A stretch of DNA of 64,000 nt from Alteromonas macleodii (GTDB lineage: Bacteria > Pseudomonadota > Gammaproteobacteria > Enterobacterales > Alteromonadaceae): assembly GCF_903772925.1 (NCBI RefSeq), contig NZ_LR812090.1, positions 2,066,333-2,130,332 on the forward strand. Reading direction: 5' to 3'. Positions 21,024 to 31,019 of this stretch are shown here, piece by piece (position 1 is the first letter of the stretch; each line of letters opens with the position of its first letter). The notes beneath the pieces were generated by a model. The model was not told the DNA's origin, did not search any database, and saw only the letters and a program-made list of their open reading frames with translations. Position numbers and translations under genes: made by a program.

Positions 21024-23300
21024 ATGTTAAATAAAGAATTAGAACAAACGTTAAACGATGCGTTTGTATTTGCCAGAGAGCACCGTCACGAGTTTATGAC
21101 GGTTGAGCACTTGTTGTTGGCATTGCTTGATAACTCAGCTGCTCGCGACGCGCTCAAGGCTTGTGGTGCCGATATTGAGGCAATCAAAAGCGAACTCCTA
21201 TCGTTTGTTAAAGATACCACGCCACTTATCTTAGATGACCAGTTAAACGAACGGGAAACACAGCCGACGCTAGGCTTCCAGCGTGTGCTACAGCGTGCGG
21301 TATTTCACGTGCAGTCGTCAGGCAAAGACGAAGTAACTGGCGCCAATGTACTAGTTGCTATTTTCAGCGAACAAGAATCGCAAGCCGTTTATATCCTTAA
21401 AAAATCTGATGTTACTCGCTTAGACGTTGTGAATTTTATTAGTCACGGCGTTAGTAAGGCGGACGACGATGAGCCCGTTAACCCAGAAGCATCTGAAGAA
21501 GGTGAATCAAGTGAAGAGGGCGGTTCTGCATTAAGCAAGTATGCTACTGATTTAAATCGTCACGCTAAAGATGGCAAAATTGACCCGCTCATCGGCCGCG
21601 ATTCAGAGGTAGAACGCACAATTCAAATTCTGTGTCGTCGCCGTAAAAACAATCCGTTGCTTGTGGGAGAGGCAGGTGTAGGTAAAACTGCAATTGCGGA
21701 AGGCCTAGCTTATAGGATTGTAAACAATGACGTGCCTGAAGTTATCGCAGAAAGTACAGTGTATTCACTTGATTTGGGCGGGCTGCTAGCTGGCACCAAA
21801 TATCGTGGTGACTTTGAAAAACGTTTAAAAGCGATTTTGAAAGAGCTTGGCAAAGACAAACACGCAATTTTGTTCATTGACGAAATACATACCATCATTG
21901 GTGCCGGCGCGGCGTCAGGTGGCGTAATGGACGCGTCTAACTTGCTTAAACCTAAACTATCTAGCGGTGAACTTCGCTGCATTGGTTCGACTACTTATCA
22001 AGAGTACCAGGGAATCTTTGAAAAAGATCGCGCCCTTGCTCGTCGCTTCCAAAAAGTAGATGTGACTGAGCCAAGTGTGAGCGACACTACCAAAATACTA
22101 CTTGGGCTTAAGAGTCGTTATGAAGAGCACCACAATGTGCGCTTTACACAAAAGGCGATTCAAGCGGCCGCTGAACTGTCAGCTAAATACATTAATGAGC
22201 GTCATCTTCCAGATAAAGCTATTGATGTTATGGACGAAGCCGGCGCGAGCCAGCGTCTGTTGCCACCGTCAAAACGCAAGAAAACAATCAATGTAGGCGA
22301 TATTGAGCAAATTATTGCAAAAATGGCGCGTATTCCTGAGAAATCTGTATCGGCTTCTGACAAAGAAGTTCTTAAGAACCTAGGCCGCAACCTTAAGATG
22401 GTTGTGTTCGGTCAGGATAAAGCCATAGAGACGCTGAATGACGCTATTTTGTTATCGCGCTCAGGTTTAGGCAATGAAGCAAAACCTATTGGTAGTTTCT
22501 TGTTTGCTGGCCCTACCGGGGTGGGTAAAACAGAGGTAACACAACAATTGGCGAAAACCATGGGCGTAGAGCTAGTGCGTTTTGACATGTCTGAGTACAT
22601 GGAACGCCATGCCGTTAGTCGCCTTATTGGTGCTCCTCCAGGTTACGTAGGTTTTGACCAAGGTGGTTTGTTAACAGACGCGGTAATAAAGAATCCGTAC
22701 TCTGTTGTGCTTTTAGATGAGATTGAGAAAGCGCATAGCGATATATACAACATACTCCTTCAAGTCATGGATCACGGCACGCTGACTGATAACAACGGCC
22801 GTAAAGTAGACTTCAGAAATGTTGTGTTGGTAATGACCACCAACGCAGGTGTGCAGGAAACGGTGCGTAAGTCTATTGGCTTTAAACAGCAAGACCACAG
22901 CCACGATGCAATGTCTGAAATAAACAAGGTGTTTACCCCTGAGTTTAGAAACCGTCTCGATGGCATTATTTGGTTTAATCACCTTGATCCAGAGATTATT
23001 CTACAAGTGGTTGATAAATTCATTATCGAGCTTCAGGCACAGCTTGACGTTAAAGGTGTGTCGCTAGAGGTAACCAGCGCTGCGCGAGCTTACATGGCCG
23101 AGAAGGGCTATGACAAAGCGATGGGCGCACGTCCTATGGCTCGGGTTATTAAAGACGACCTTAAGAAGGAGCTTGCGAATGAATTGTTATTCGGTGAGCT
23201 ATCTAAAGGCGGAAATGTGAAAGTAGATTGTGTTGATGATAAGCTTACCTTCGAATACTCAGGCGTTGATGCTAAGTCTGAAGAAGCAGAACCAAGCTAG
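21024..23300 (+). CDS. clpA: ClpA, ATPase subunit of ClpAP protease
   Basis: This 758-residue AAA+ unfoldase has a Clp N-terminal repeat domain (about 1-145), an acidic linker (about 150-170), D1 with Walker A GEAGVGKT and Walker B LFIDEIH, and D2 with GPTGVGKTE and VLLDEIEK. No ClpB-type middle domain is present, and length matches E. coli ClpA (758). It partners ClpP, which is not in this window, and ClpS encoded just upstream. Confidence 0.97.
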   Translation: MLNKELEQTLNDAFVFAREHRHEFMTVEHLLLALLDNSAARDALKACGADIEAIKSELLSFVKDTTPLILDDQLNERETQPTLGFQRVLQRAVFHVQSSGKDEVTGANVLVAIFSEQESQAVYILKKSDVTRLDVVNFISHGVSKADDDEPVNPEASEEGESSEEGGSALSKYATDLNRHAKDGKIDPLIGRDSEVERTIQILCRRRKNNPLLVGEAGVGKTAIAEGLAYRIVNNDVPEVIAESTVYSLDLGGLLAGTKYRGDFEKRLKAILKELGKDKHAILFIDEIHTIIGAGAASGGVMDASNLLKPKLSSGELRCIGSTTYQEYQGIFEKDRALARRFQKVDVTEPSVSDTTKILLGLKSRYEEHHNVRFTQKAIQAAAELSAKYINERHLPDKAIDVMDEAGASQRLLPPSKRKKTINVGDIEQIIAKMARIPEKSVSASDKEVLKNLGRNLKMVVFGQDKAIETLNDAILLSRSGLGNEAKPIGSFLFAGPTGVGKTEVTQQLAKTMGVELVRFDMSEYMERHAVSRLIGAPPGYVGFDQGGLLTDAVIKNPYSVVLLDEIEKAHSDIYNILLQVMDHGTLTDNNGRKVDFRNVVLVMTTNAGVQETVRKSIGFKQQDHSHDAMSEINKVFTPEFRNRLDGIIWFNHLDPEIILQVVDKFIIELQAQLDVKGVSLEVTSAARAYMAEKGYDKAMGARPMARVIKDDLKKELANELLFGELSKGGNVKVDCVDDKLTFEYSGVDAKSEEAEPS

Positions 23301-23408
23301 AACAGCACATTAATACTGAGCAGTGACCTAGCGTAGCGTTAGGCAATACAACTGACGTTGTTTACCTAGCGCTACAGTTTCTTTTTGACACTGTAACCAC
23401 TAGATACG

Positions 23409-23438
23409 AAAAAGCCCGATATTAATCGGGCTTTTTTT
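23409..23438. terminator. Bidirectional terminator between clpA and infA
   Basis: AAAAAGCCCGAT and ATCGGGCTTTTT form a perfect 12-base stem with an ATTA loop, A-rich on one side and T-rich on the other. It serves both convergent genes. Confidence 0.9.
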
Positions 23439-23462
23439 ATGCGTTACCGCTTAAATGGCTCA

Positions 23463-23681
23463 TTATCTTGCGCGATAAATGATACGACCTTTGGTCAAAT
23501 CATAAGGAGTCATCTCAACAGTGACCTTATCGCCAGTAAGAATACGGATATAGTTCTTACGCATTTTACCAGAGATGTGTGCAGTCACTACGTGACCGTT
23601 TTCTAGTTCAACGCGGAACATAGTGTTAGGTAGTGTGTCCAACACAGTACCTTCCATTTCAATACAATCTTCTTTTGCCAT
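23463..23681 (-). CDS. infA: Translation initiation factor IF-1
   Basis: This 72-residue S1/OB-fold protein matches IF-1 in length and sequence: [16 protein letters not shown] at the start, then [22 protein letters not shown] and the C-terminal [11 protein letters not shown]. It binds the 30S A site during initiation. As in E. coli it is next to aat and faces clpA; here bpt lies between infA and aat. Confidence 0.98.
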   Translation of the reverse strand: MAKEDCIEMEGTVLDTLPNTMFRVELENGHVVTAHISGKMRKNYIRILTGDKVTVEMTPYDLTKGRIIYRAR

Positions 23682-23756
23682 GTAAAGCAGTTACCTCAGT
23701 AATTCAAAATTTTTGCCGCGCAGACCTTACCCAATCTTGGGTTCGGTGTAAAGCAA

Positions 23757-24479
23757 TTAAGTGTCTATTTTACTATTTTTGCTAAATAGATGCCATTCAT
23801 TGTCACTAAACTGCTCAAATGGCAAAAATTTATGTTTGTAAGACATTTTTTTACAGCCATCTACGTAGTACCCCAGATAGACGTATCGATGGCCTAAATC
23901 CTTCGCTTGCTCAATTTGCATCAATATCATCCAGGTGCCCAAAGAGGCTGAACTATAGTCGGGGTCAAAAAACGTGTAAAGCGCAGAAAGTGCCCCCATG
24001 TGTTCGTTGGCATCGACGATATCAGTGACGGCTACAGCAATAAGCTTGTCGCCATCATAGGCCTCTAAATAATGGGTTGTCATCCACTCACACAATACGA
24101 AATTATCAAACTGTGTTTTAGATGGCGGGTACATACTCCCATCTGCATGGCGCTCTGTAATATAGCGCTCATATAGGGGGTAGTAAGTCGATTTGGTTTT
24201 ATCAACGAGTTTTACACTAAACCCTTTATTATTTTTAAGTAGTCGCTTCTGACTACGAGAAGGTGCGAAATCGTGGACCGGTATTCGCACAGATTTACAC
24301 GCGTGGCAGGCAGGGCAGTGGGGGCGATAAATTTGCTCGCCGCTTCTACGAAAGCCCGCTTGTATTAATTGCGAATATCGCCACGCCTGAAAATCATTAT
24401 TTTCGGCGTACACTAACAACTGCTCTTGCTCATCAGGCAAATAGCTACATGAAAATGATTGCGTTATACCAAACTTCAC
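23757..24479 (-). CDS. bpt: Aspartate/glutamate leucyltransferase
   Basis: This 240-residue protein is of the ATE1-like Bpt type, which transfers Leu from tRNA to N-terminal Asp or Glu and so creates N-degrons for ClpS. CSYLPDEQEQ, YRPHCPACHACKSVRIPV (cysteine-rich N-terminal part) and LGYYVDGCKKMSYK are family features. I place the start at the GTG at 24479, giving a GTGA overlap with the aat stop and the expected MKFGITQ N-terminus. A TTG at 24503 would add eight residues. It is coupled to aat. Confidence 0.92.
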   Translation of the reverse strand: MKFGITQSFSCSYLPDEQEQLLVYAENNDFQAWRYSQLIQAGFRRSGEQIYRPHCPACHACKSVRIPVHDFAPSRSQKRLLKNNKGFSVKLVDKTKSTYYPLYERYITERHADGSMYPPSKTQFDNFVLCEWMTTHYLEAYDGDKLIAVAVTDIVDANEHMGALSALYTFFDPDYSSASLGTWMILMQIEQAKDLGHRYVYLGYYVDGCKKMSYKHKFLPFEQFSDNEWHLFSKNSKIDT

Positions 24480-25222
24480 GGAGTAATCACTCTTGGCTTC
24501 CAACGATTAAGGTAGTCTTCAGACAGCCTACCGTCTTCAGTTAAAGTGTGGTTGTTATTTTCCAGTTTTTCAATAAAGTTTTCGCGAGGCAACACGGTAG
24601 CGCCCAGTGATGACAAGTGATCAGTGGGAAGCTGGCAATCGATAAACGCCATATTTTGAGATTTCATATGTTCGACCAAGGCCAACATGGCAAGCTTAGA
24701 TGTATTGCTTTCAACGTGGAACATAGACTCGCCGCAATAAATTTTTCCAATTCCCACGCCATACAGCCCGCCAACTAGCGAATCTCCATTCCATACTTCT
24801 ACCGAGTGCGCTAAACCCAAACCATTAAGCTGCCGATAGGCGTCAATCATGTCGTAGGTAATCCAGGTTTCGCTGTTCAATTCACCCGTATTAGGGTTCT
24901 TACGAGGTGTTGATGAACAAGCTTCTATCACACGGTCGAACGCATGATTTAAAGTTACTTGATACTTTCTCTTACGAGCGAGCTTCTTAAGGCTTTTCGA
25001 AGCAACAAAGTTGTCGAGTTCGATAATGGCTCTTGGGTCAGGTGACCACCACAACAAAGGTTCGTCGTCGCTAAACCAAGGGAATATTCCTTGCGAATAA
25101 GCTGAAAATAAACGGGCTGGGCTGAGATCGCCACCAAACGCTAACAGGCCGTTGGGGTCTTCCAATGCGGTATCGACAGAAGGGAAGGGAGCGCCTTCTT
25201 CTATGTAGTGTAACGCTATCAT
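24476..25222 (-). CDS. aat: Leucyl/phenylalanyl-tRNA-protein transferase
   Basis: This 248-residue L/F-transferase attaches Leu or Phe to N-terminal Lys or Arg of proteins, marking them for ClpS-ClpAP. FPSVDTALEDPNGLLAFGGD, PWFSDDEPLLWWSPDPR and GESMFH are characteristic. Its last codons overlap the bpt start by four bases. A terminator separates it from trxB, so aat-bpt likely has its own promoter near the end of trxB. Confidence 0.96.
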   Translation of the reverse strand: MIALHYIEEGAPFPSVDTALEDPNGLLAFGGDLSPARLFSAYSQGIFPWFSDDEPLLWWSPDPRAIIELDNFVASKSLKKLARKRKYQVTLNHAFDRVIEACSSTPRKNPNTGELNSETWITYDMIDAYRQLNGLGLAHSVEVWNGDSLVGGLYGVGIGKIYCGESMFHVESNTSKLAMLALVEHMKSQNMAFIDCQLPTDHLSSLGATVLPRENFIEKLENNNHTLTEDGRLSEDYLNRWKPRVITP

Positions 25223-25233
25223 AATTCAGCCAG

Positions 25234-25261
25234 AAAAAAGCCCCACAGAATTGTAGGGCTT
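25234..25261 (-). terminator. Terminator of trxB
   Basis: On the minus strand AAGCCCTACA-ATTC-TGTGGGGCTT (one G-U pair) is followed by TTTT. It lies 13 bases past the trxB stop and just upstream of aat. Confidence 0.8.
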
Positions 25262-25273
25262 AGGTATAGAGTA

Positions 25274-26825
<1,552 letters not shown>

Positions 26826-27275
26826 ATGTCTCAATCAGTAATGACAATGTTGAAAAACGGTCAGCAGTACATGAAGACATGGCCTGTGAGAAAAGAGCTT
26901 TACGCTTTTTTCCCAGAATGCAGAGTAGTAGCAGCCACCAAGTTTGCTATTAAGACTATGCCGCCGGTTGCTATGTTGTCATGTGCGCTTTTATATCAAA
27001 ACTTAGGTACAGACTATCTCCCCCAAACTATTACGATAGGTGCTTTTTTCTTGAGTTTACCTATGCAGGGTTTGCTATGGTTAGGGCATCGCTCAGATCA
27101 ATATCTTCCACCACAGCTAAAAAGCTGGTATCAGGAAATTCATTCTAAAATGCGTACGCAGGGAGTGAATATCAGTAATGCTAAGTCAAAGCCTAAATAT
27201 AAGGAGCTGGCTCAGCTACTTAAAACGGCCTTTAACGATCTAGATAACGCATTCACTAAACACTGGTTTAATTAA
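26826..27275 (+). CDS. yfbV: Terminus macrodomain insulation protein YfbV (UPF0208)
   Basis: This 149-residue inner-membrane protein has two transmembrane segments (about residues 42-60 and 68-86). The family pattern is GQQYMKTWPVRKEL then FPECRVVAATKFAIKTMP, and LPMQGLLWLGHRSDQ. In E. coli YfbV limits contact between the Ter macrodomain and the rest of the chromosome. It starts at an ATG with GAAGAGG upstream and is apparently monocistronic. Confidence 0.92.
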   Translation: MSQSVMTMLKNGQQYMKTWPVRKELYAFFPECRVVAATKFAIKTMPPVAMLSCALLYQNLGTDYLPQTITIGAFFLSLPMQGLLWLGHRSDQYLPPQLKSWYQEIHSKMRTQGVNISNAKSKPKYKELAQLLKTAFNDLDNAFTKHWFN

Positions 27276-27361
27276 AAGCCACCTGTTGTTTCAAAACTCC
27301 CGTAGCCTACTAATAGTAGTCTAGCTACTAGGCCAACTTTTATTCTATAAATGGAGAGCGT

Positions 27362-27853
27362 TTAGGCGGCTCTTAGCAATGCCTGACATTTTCGACACTT
27401 ATACTGTGCGCCTTTCAAAATATTATTGTGTCTGCGCGTAGATAACGCGTATGTGTCGCAGTCGCAAACATATTGGAAGGTTTTTGTCACCCGTTTTACA
27501 TCAAACTGATGGGTGGCTGCAGGTGTACGGTTAAAAACACTATGCATAACCGATTGCCATTCTCTGCCATGGGGTTGAACCTTTCCAAATAACGTCCATA
27601 CCAGTAAATGACTTACTTCATGAGGTATCACGTCATTTATGAAGGCCTCGACATTTTCTTTGAAAAGAAGAGGGTGAAAGTTTAGGCGGTTTTGCTGCAA
27701 AAACGCCGTTCCGGCATTCCTACCTGAACGTCTAAACGTAATGGTTGGGCGTTCAAACTTACGGTTAAAGTAACGCTCTGCTTGTTCAAAACAATAAAAA
27801 ACAGCGTCGGTAATTACGCGACGCTGTTCTTTATTTAAATCATTTGAAGCGAT
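27362..27853 (-). CDS. sprT: SprT family zinc metalloprotease-like protein with apparent ATC start
   Basis: The SprT domain has the zinc motif PHEVSHLLVW and the C-terminal cysteines (CDCD and CRKC). The first conventional start in frame, TTG at 27700, would remove about 50 residues that clearly belong to the family, including TFRRSGRNAGTAF. Reading upstream, the frame stays open until a TGA at 27865-27863, and between there and 27700 there is no ATG, GTG, TTG or CTG. An ATC at 27853 lies 7 bases after GAGG and would give 163 residues, close to E. coli SprT (165). I annotate that start. Alternatives are a frameshift, a sequencing error or a truncated product. The gene lies 66 bases downstream of sppA on the same strand. 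Function of SprT is poorly known. Confidence 0.72.
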   Translation of the reverse strand: MASNDLNKEQRRVITDAVFYCFEQAERYFNRKFERPTITFRRSGRNAGTAFLQQNRLNFHPLLFKENVEAFINDVIPHEVSHLLVWTLFGKVQPHGREWQSVMHSVFNRTPAATHQFDVKRVTKTFQYVCDCDTYALSTRRHNNILKGAQYKCRKCQALLRAA

Positions 27854-27919
27854 GTTTCTGCCTCACTCTATGTCTTTGCGTAGTTAACTGTATCTAATGT
27901 TAACTGTATTTATTATTAG

Positions 27920-29785
27920 CTACTCGACATCACAAGGTAAACAAAGCACGTAGGTTCCTTTAGGGTCGTTCAGCTTATTAACTAAACTAAACTCTTTAAG
28001 TACGCGCTTAAACTCGTTAACGAGTGACGAGTCGGCGTGAGCAAACTGCCACTTTCCTACGAACGTCATGGCTTGACCGAAAAATTCTTTCCAGAAAATT
28101 TCCTGTGCGGTCAACGTGCGCTGTACATAGAAGGTGTCATAGTTCTCAAGTTCTGCAATCTCTGCGGCGGCAGCGACAGCGTCATCAAGTGTTCCTAACT
28201 GGTCAACTAGACCTAGCTCAATTGCATCTTCACCAATCCATACGCGACCTTGTGCAACGCTATCCACTTCCTCAACCGACATACCACGAGCGTTAGACAC
28301 TAGCGATAGGAAGTTACCGTATGTGTTTTCAACGTTACGCTGAAGAATTTGACCAAACTCTGGAGCAAGAGGGCGTACAGTTGAAAAACCAGCAAGTTCT
28401 GTTGAGCCTACACCGTCACTGTGAATGCCCAAATAATCAAGCGAGTTTTCGTATGTCATGAACATACCGAATACGCCGATAGAGCCTGTAATAGTGCTTG
28501 GGCTTGCAATAATCTTGTCGGTGCTTGCCGCTATCCAGTAACCACCAGATGCTGCGTAAGTGCTCATAGACGCAATAACAGGCTTACCTGCTTGTTGAAG
28601 CTGTAGAACTTCCTGGCGAATGATTTCAGAGGCAAAAGCACTGCCACCGGGTGAGTCGATTTGAAGGACAACGGCTTTAACGTTGTCATCTAAGCGCGCT
28701 TTTCTCAATAGACGAGCGGTACTGTCTCCGCCTATAGTGCCAGCTTTTTGATTGCCGTCTAAAATTGTACCTTTAGCAACGACGATAGCCACTTTATCCA
28801 TGTCTGACTCAACGACAGGCATAGGAGGATTAACCACTTTCAGATAAGATTTAAACGTAGTGAGGTTTACACCCTGCTCGTTATCACCTTCGCCCACTAA
28901 TTCGGTTAACTCTAGCCTTACTTCCTCGCGAGTTTTCAACGCATCAACCCAGTTGTTGTCAAGCGCATACTGGGCGAAGTCACCACCGGCCGCTTCAAAT
29001 TTTGCTAATAGGCCTTGAAGTGTTTCATCGAAATTTGCTTCATCAATACCGCGAGCGGCTGCAACGTCAGCTTTATACTGTGCCCAATAGCCGTCTAACC
29101 ATTGCTTTTCAGCTTCTTTAGCTTCCTCAGACATATCATTTCGCATAATCGGCTCAACGGCAGATTTATACGTTCCTACACGGAAGATATGGGTTGTTAC
29201 TTTCAGCTTTTCCAACATGTCTTTGAAGTACATGCCGTAGCGACCGTAACCTTCAAACATTAATCCACCCATTGGGTTTAGGTAGATGTTGTCTGCGTGG
29301 GCTGCCAAGTAGTATTGGTCTTGCGAGAAGTAATCGCCAATGGCGTAAACGGGTTTTCCTGATTCTTTAAATGCATCGATAGCGTTCGCGACAGTGCGCA
29401 GTTTATCTAAACCGCCTCCGGTTAACCCGTGAAGGTCAAGTACTAGGGCTTTAATGCGTCGGTCTTTCTTGGCATTCTCTAAAACCTTCATAACATCGCG
29501 AACGAGTACTTCCGGGTTTTCGGGCTCGCTACCAAGCGATTCCTGCAAAAACTGTTCAAATGGGTCGATACTTTCCTTTTCAATAACTAGCTTACCGTTC
29601 AAGGTAAGATACAACGCGCTATCTTTATTTACTGATAACGGCTCATCGCCCTGACCGGCAATGGCGATAATCAACCCAACAAAAATAACAATGAATATCA
29701 CATTAAAGAAAAGTTTGCGGGTGAAGTTAAGCACCGTCCACAAGCCAATAAACAAGGATTTAGTCCAATTTCCTTTGGCTGCCAT
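27920..29785 (-). CDS. sppA: Signal peptide peptidase SppA, 67K type
   Basis: This 621-residue inner-membrane serine protease degrades cleaved signal peptides. An N-terminal membrane segment lies near residues 25-43. Two tandem SppA domains follow. The catalytic Lys sits in VGTYKSAVEP in the first half and the catalytic Ser in DSPGGSAFAS in the second, the dyad arrangement of E. coli SppA (618). The ATG at 29785 has AGGTAG well placed; the GTG three codons earlier sits too close to it. Probably co-transcribed with sprT. Confidence 0.95.
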   Translation of the reverse strand: MAAKGNWTKSLFIGLWTVLNFTRKLFFNVIFIVIFVGLIIAIAGQGDEPLSVNKDSALYLTLNGKLVIEKESIDPFEQFLQESLGSEPENPEVLVRDVMKVLENAKKDRRIKALVLDLHGLTGGGLDKLRTVANAIDAFKESGKPVYAIGDYFSQDQYYLAAHADNIYLNPMGGLMFEGYGRYGMYFKDMLEKLKVTTHIFRVGTYKSAVEPIMRNDMSEEAKEAEKQWLDGYWAQYKADVAAARGIDEANFDETLQGLLAKFEAAGGDFAQYALDNNWVDALKTREEVRLELTELVGEGDNEQGVNLTTFKSYLKVVNPPMPVVESDMDKVAIVVAKGTILDGNQKAGTIGGDSTARLLRKARLDDNVKAVVLQIDSPGGSAFASEIIRQEVLQLQQAGKPVIASMSTYAASGGYWIAASTDKIIASPSTITGSIGVFGMFMTYENSLDYLGIHSDGVGSTELAGFSTVRPLAPEFGQILQRNVENTYGNFLSLVSNARGMSVEEVDSVAQGRVWIGEDAIELGLVDQLGTLDDAVAAAAEIAELENYDTFYVQRTLTAQEIFWKEFFGQAMTFVGKWQFAHADSSLVNEFKRVLKEFSLVNKLNDPKGTYVLCLPCDVE

Positions 29786-29980
29786 TTTTATCACTACCTT
29801 TTTTGAATTAACTAATCAGAGCAAGATGAAACAGGTGTATCAAGCCCAATGTACTGCATCCTATTATGTTACCTAAATCGAGTAAGATCGCTAACTTAAT
29901 TGTAATTTTTTGTAAGCGCTTTTGGTTTGTGTGACGGCAACGGAGAAATTTAGATTAAAAACAGCGGTGGTTAGTGTAGG

Positions 29981-30166
29981 TCACGGGTTTGTTTCATCCT
30001 GCGCTAGCCATTTACTAATTAACTTAGCTATGCGCGCATGATCTTCCTCGCTCATTAGCATGAGAAGCTTTCCGTTACGCGCTTTGTAGTTTGTTTTTTC
30101 TTGGCCTTTTCGCATTATTCGAGAGAAGGGGGATGGCTTATCTTTGCGAGGTGAAATTTTTTTCAT
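29981..30166 (-). CDS. Small basic hypothetical protein, 61 aa
   Basis: This ORF encodes a soluble protein with a very basic first half (KKISPRKDK, then RIMRKGQEKTNYKARNGK) and an acidic-to-amphipathic end (LLMLMSEEDHARIAKLISKWL). The pattern looks conserved rather than random and suggests a nucleic-acid or ribosome-binding peptide, but that is inference. No strong Shine-Dalgarno sequence precedes the ATG. It is divergent from the DoxX gene. I do not recognise the family. Confidence 0.55.
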   Translation of the reverse strand: MKKISPRKDKPSPFSRIMRKGQEKTNYKARNGKLLMLMSEEDHARIAKLISKWLAQDETNP

Positions 30167-30210
30167 AAAGCGCCGTTCTTATGTTCTAAGCACCCCGGAT
30201 AGGTAAAACA

Positions 30211-30822
30211 ATGACACACCTCTATCAACAATTTGTTACACGGCTTCAATTAGCCGACGGTATCCCATTACTTCTATTGCGCCTATATTTAGCCCCTGTA
30301 ATGATACAGGCAGGATGGAACAAAGCATCTAGTTTCGACAGTATAGTCGATTGGTTTGGAAACGACGATTACGGCCTTGGATTACCTATGCCACTGGTCA
30401 TGGCATTTCTGGCTACAGCGGCTGAGCTAGTAGGTGGTATTTTGTTGTTGTTTGGCGCTTTAACGCGATTGGTTAGTATACCTCTTATGATAACAATGGT
30501 CGTCGCCATGGTAAGCGTGCATGCGGAAAATGGATGGCTAGCCATAGCGGACGCTTCGTCTTGGTTAGCAGATGGTACTATTTTATTGAACGAGAGCATT
30601 ATGGCTGCACCGGAAAAGCTGTCGGCCGCTAAGTCGTTGCTACAAGAGCACGGTCACTATGACTGGCTAACCTCAAGCGGCAACTTTGTTGTACTCAATA
30701 ACGGTATCGAGTTCGCGGCCACCTATTTCGTTATGTTGTTAGTATTGTTCATTTATGGTGGCGGTCGTTTTTTCAGTGTGGACTACTATTTAGGAAAAAT
30801 GTTTAGCCGCAAAATGGATTAG
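30211..30822 (+). CDS. DoxX family membrane protein resembling HvfX
   Basis: This 203-residue protein has four hydrophobic segments in the DoxX arrangement. LRLYLAPVMIQAGWNK, DDYGLGLPMP, ATAAELVGGILLLFG, NGWLAIADAS and the late NNGIEFAATYFVMLL closely resemble the DoxX-type protein HvfX found beside copper-binding RiPP (bufferin-type) clusters. No HvfA precursor, HvfB or HvfC gene is adjacent here, so the role may be different. AGGTAAAACA precedes the ATG. A terminator follows. Confidence 0.82.
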   Translation: MTHLYQQFVTRLQLADGIPLLLLRLYLAPVMIQAGWNKASSFDSIVDWFGNDDYGLGLPMPLVMAFLATAAELVGGILLLFGALTRLVSIPLMITMVVAMVSVHAENGWLAIADASSWLADGTILLNESIMAAPEKLSAAKSLLQEHGHYDWLTSSGNFVVLNNGIEFAATYFVMLLVLFIYGGGRFFSVDYYLGKMFSRKMD

Positions 30823-30856
30823 TTTTACGGTTATTTATACTCAAGACATTCACGTT

Positions 30857-30884
30857 AAAAGGCCGGAATTTTCTGGTCTTTTTT
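30857..30884 (+). terminator. Terminator of the DoxX gene
   Basis: AAAAGGCCGG pairs with CTGGTCTTTT (with G-U pairs) and runs into a T-tract, 35 bases after the stop. Confidence 0.65.
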
Positions 30885-30961
30885 GTTTATCAGCCGTAGG
30901 ATCTACCACATAGTACAGGTATGCTTTTTATCTCTGTCATACCATTTTAATTACGCGCTAG

Positions 30962-31001
30962 CATATGGGCCAACAACCATATGAGCCAACAACCATATGA
31001 G
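30962..31001. repeat. Tandem 16-base repeat, 2.5 copies
   Basis: The unit CATATGRGCCAACAAC occurs twice in tandem (30962-30977 and 30978-30993), followed by CATATGAG. Each unit begins with the palindrome CATATG. The array ends 18 bases before the ydjA-like start codon, over the likely promoter or leader. Confidence 0.7.
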
Positions 31002-31019
31002 TGAAAAGTAGGGACGTAA

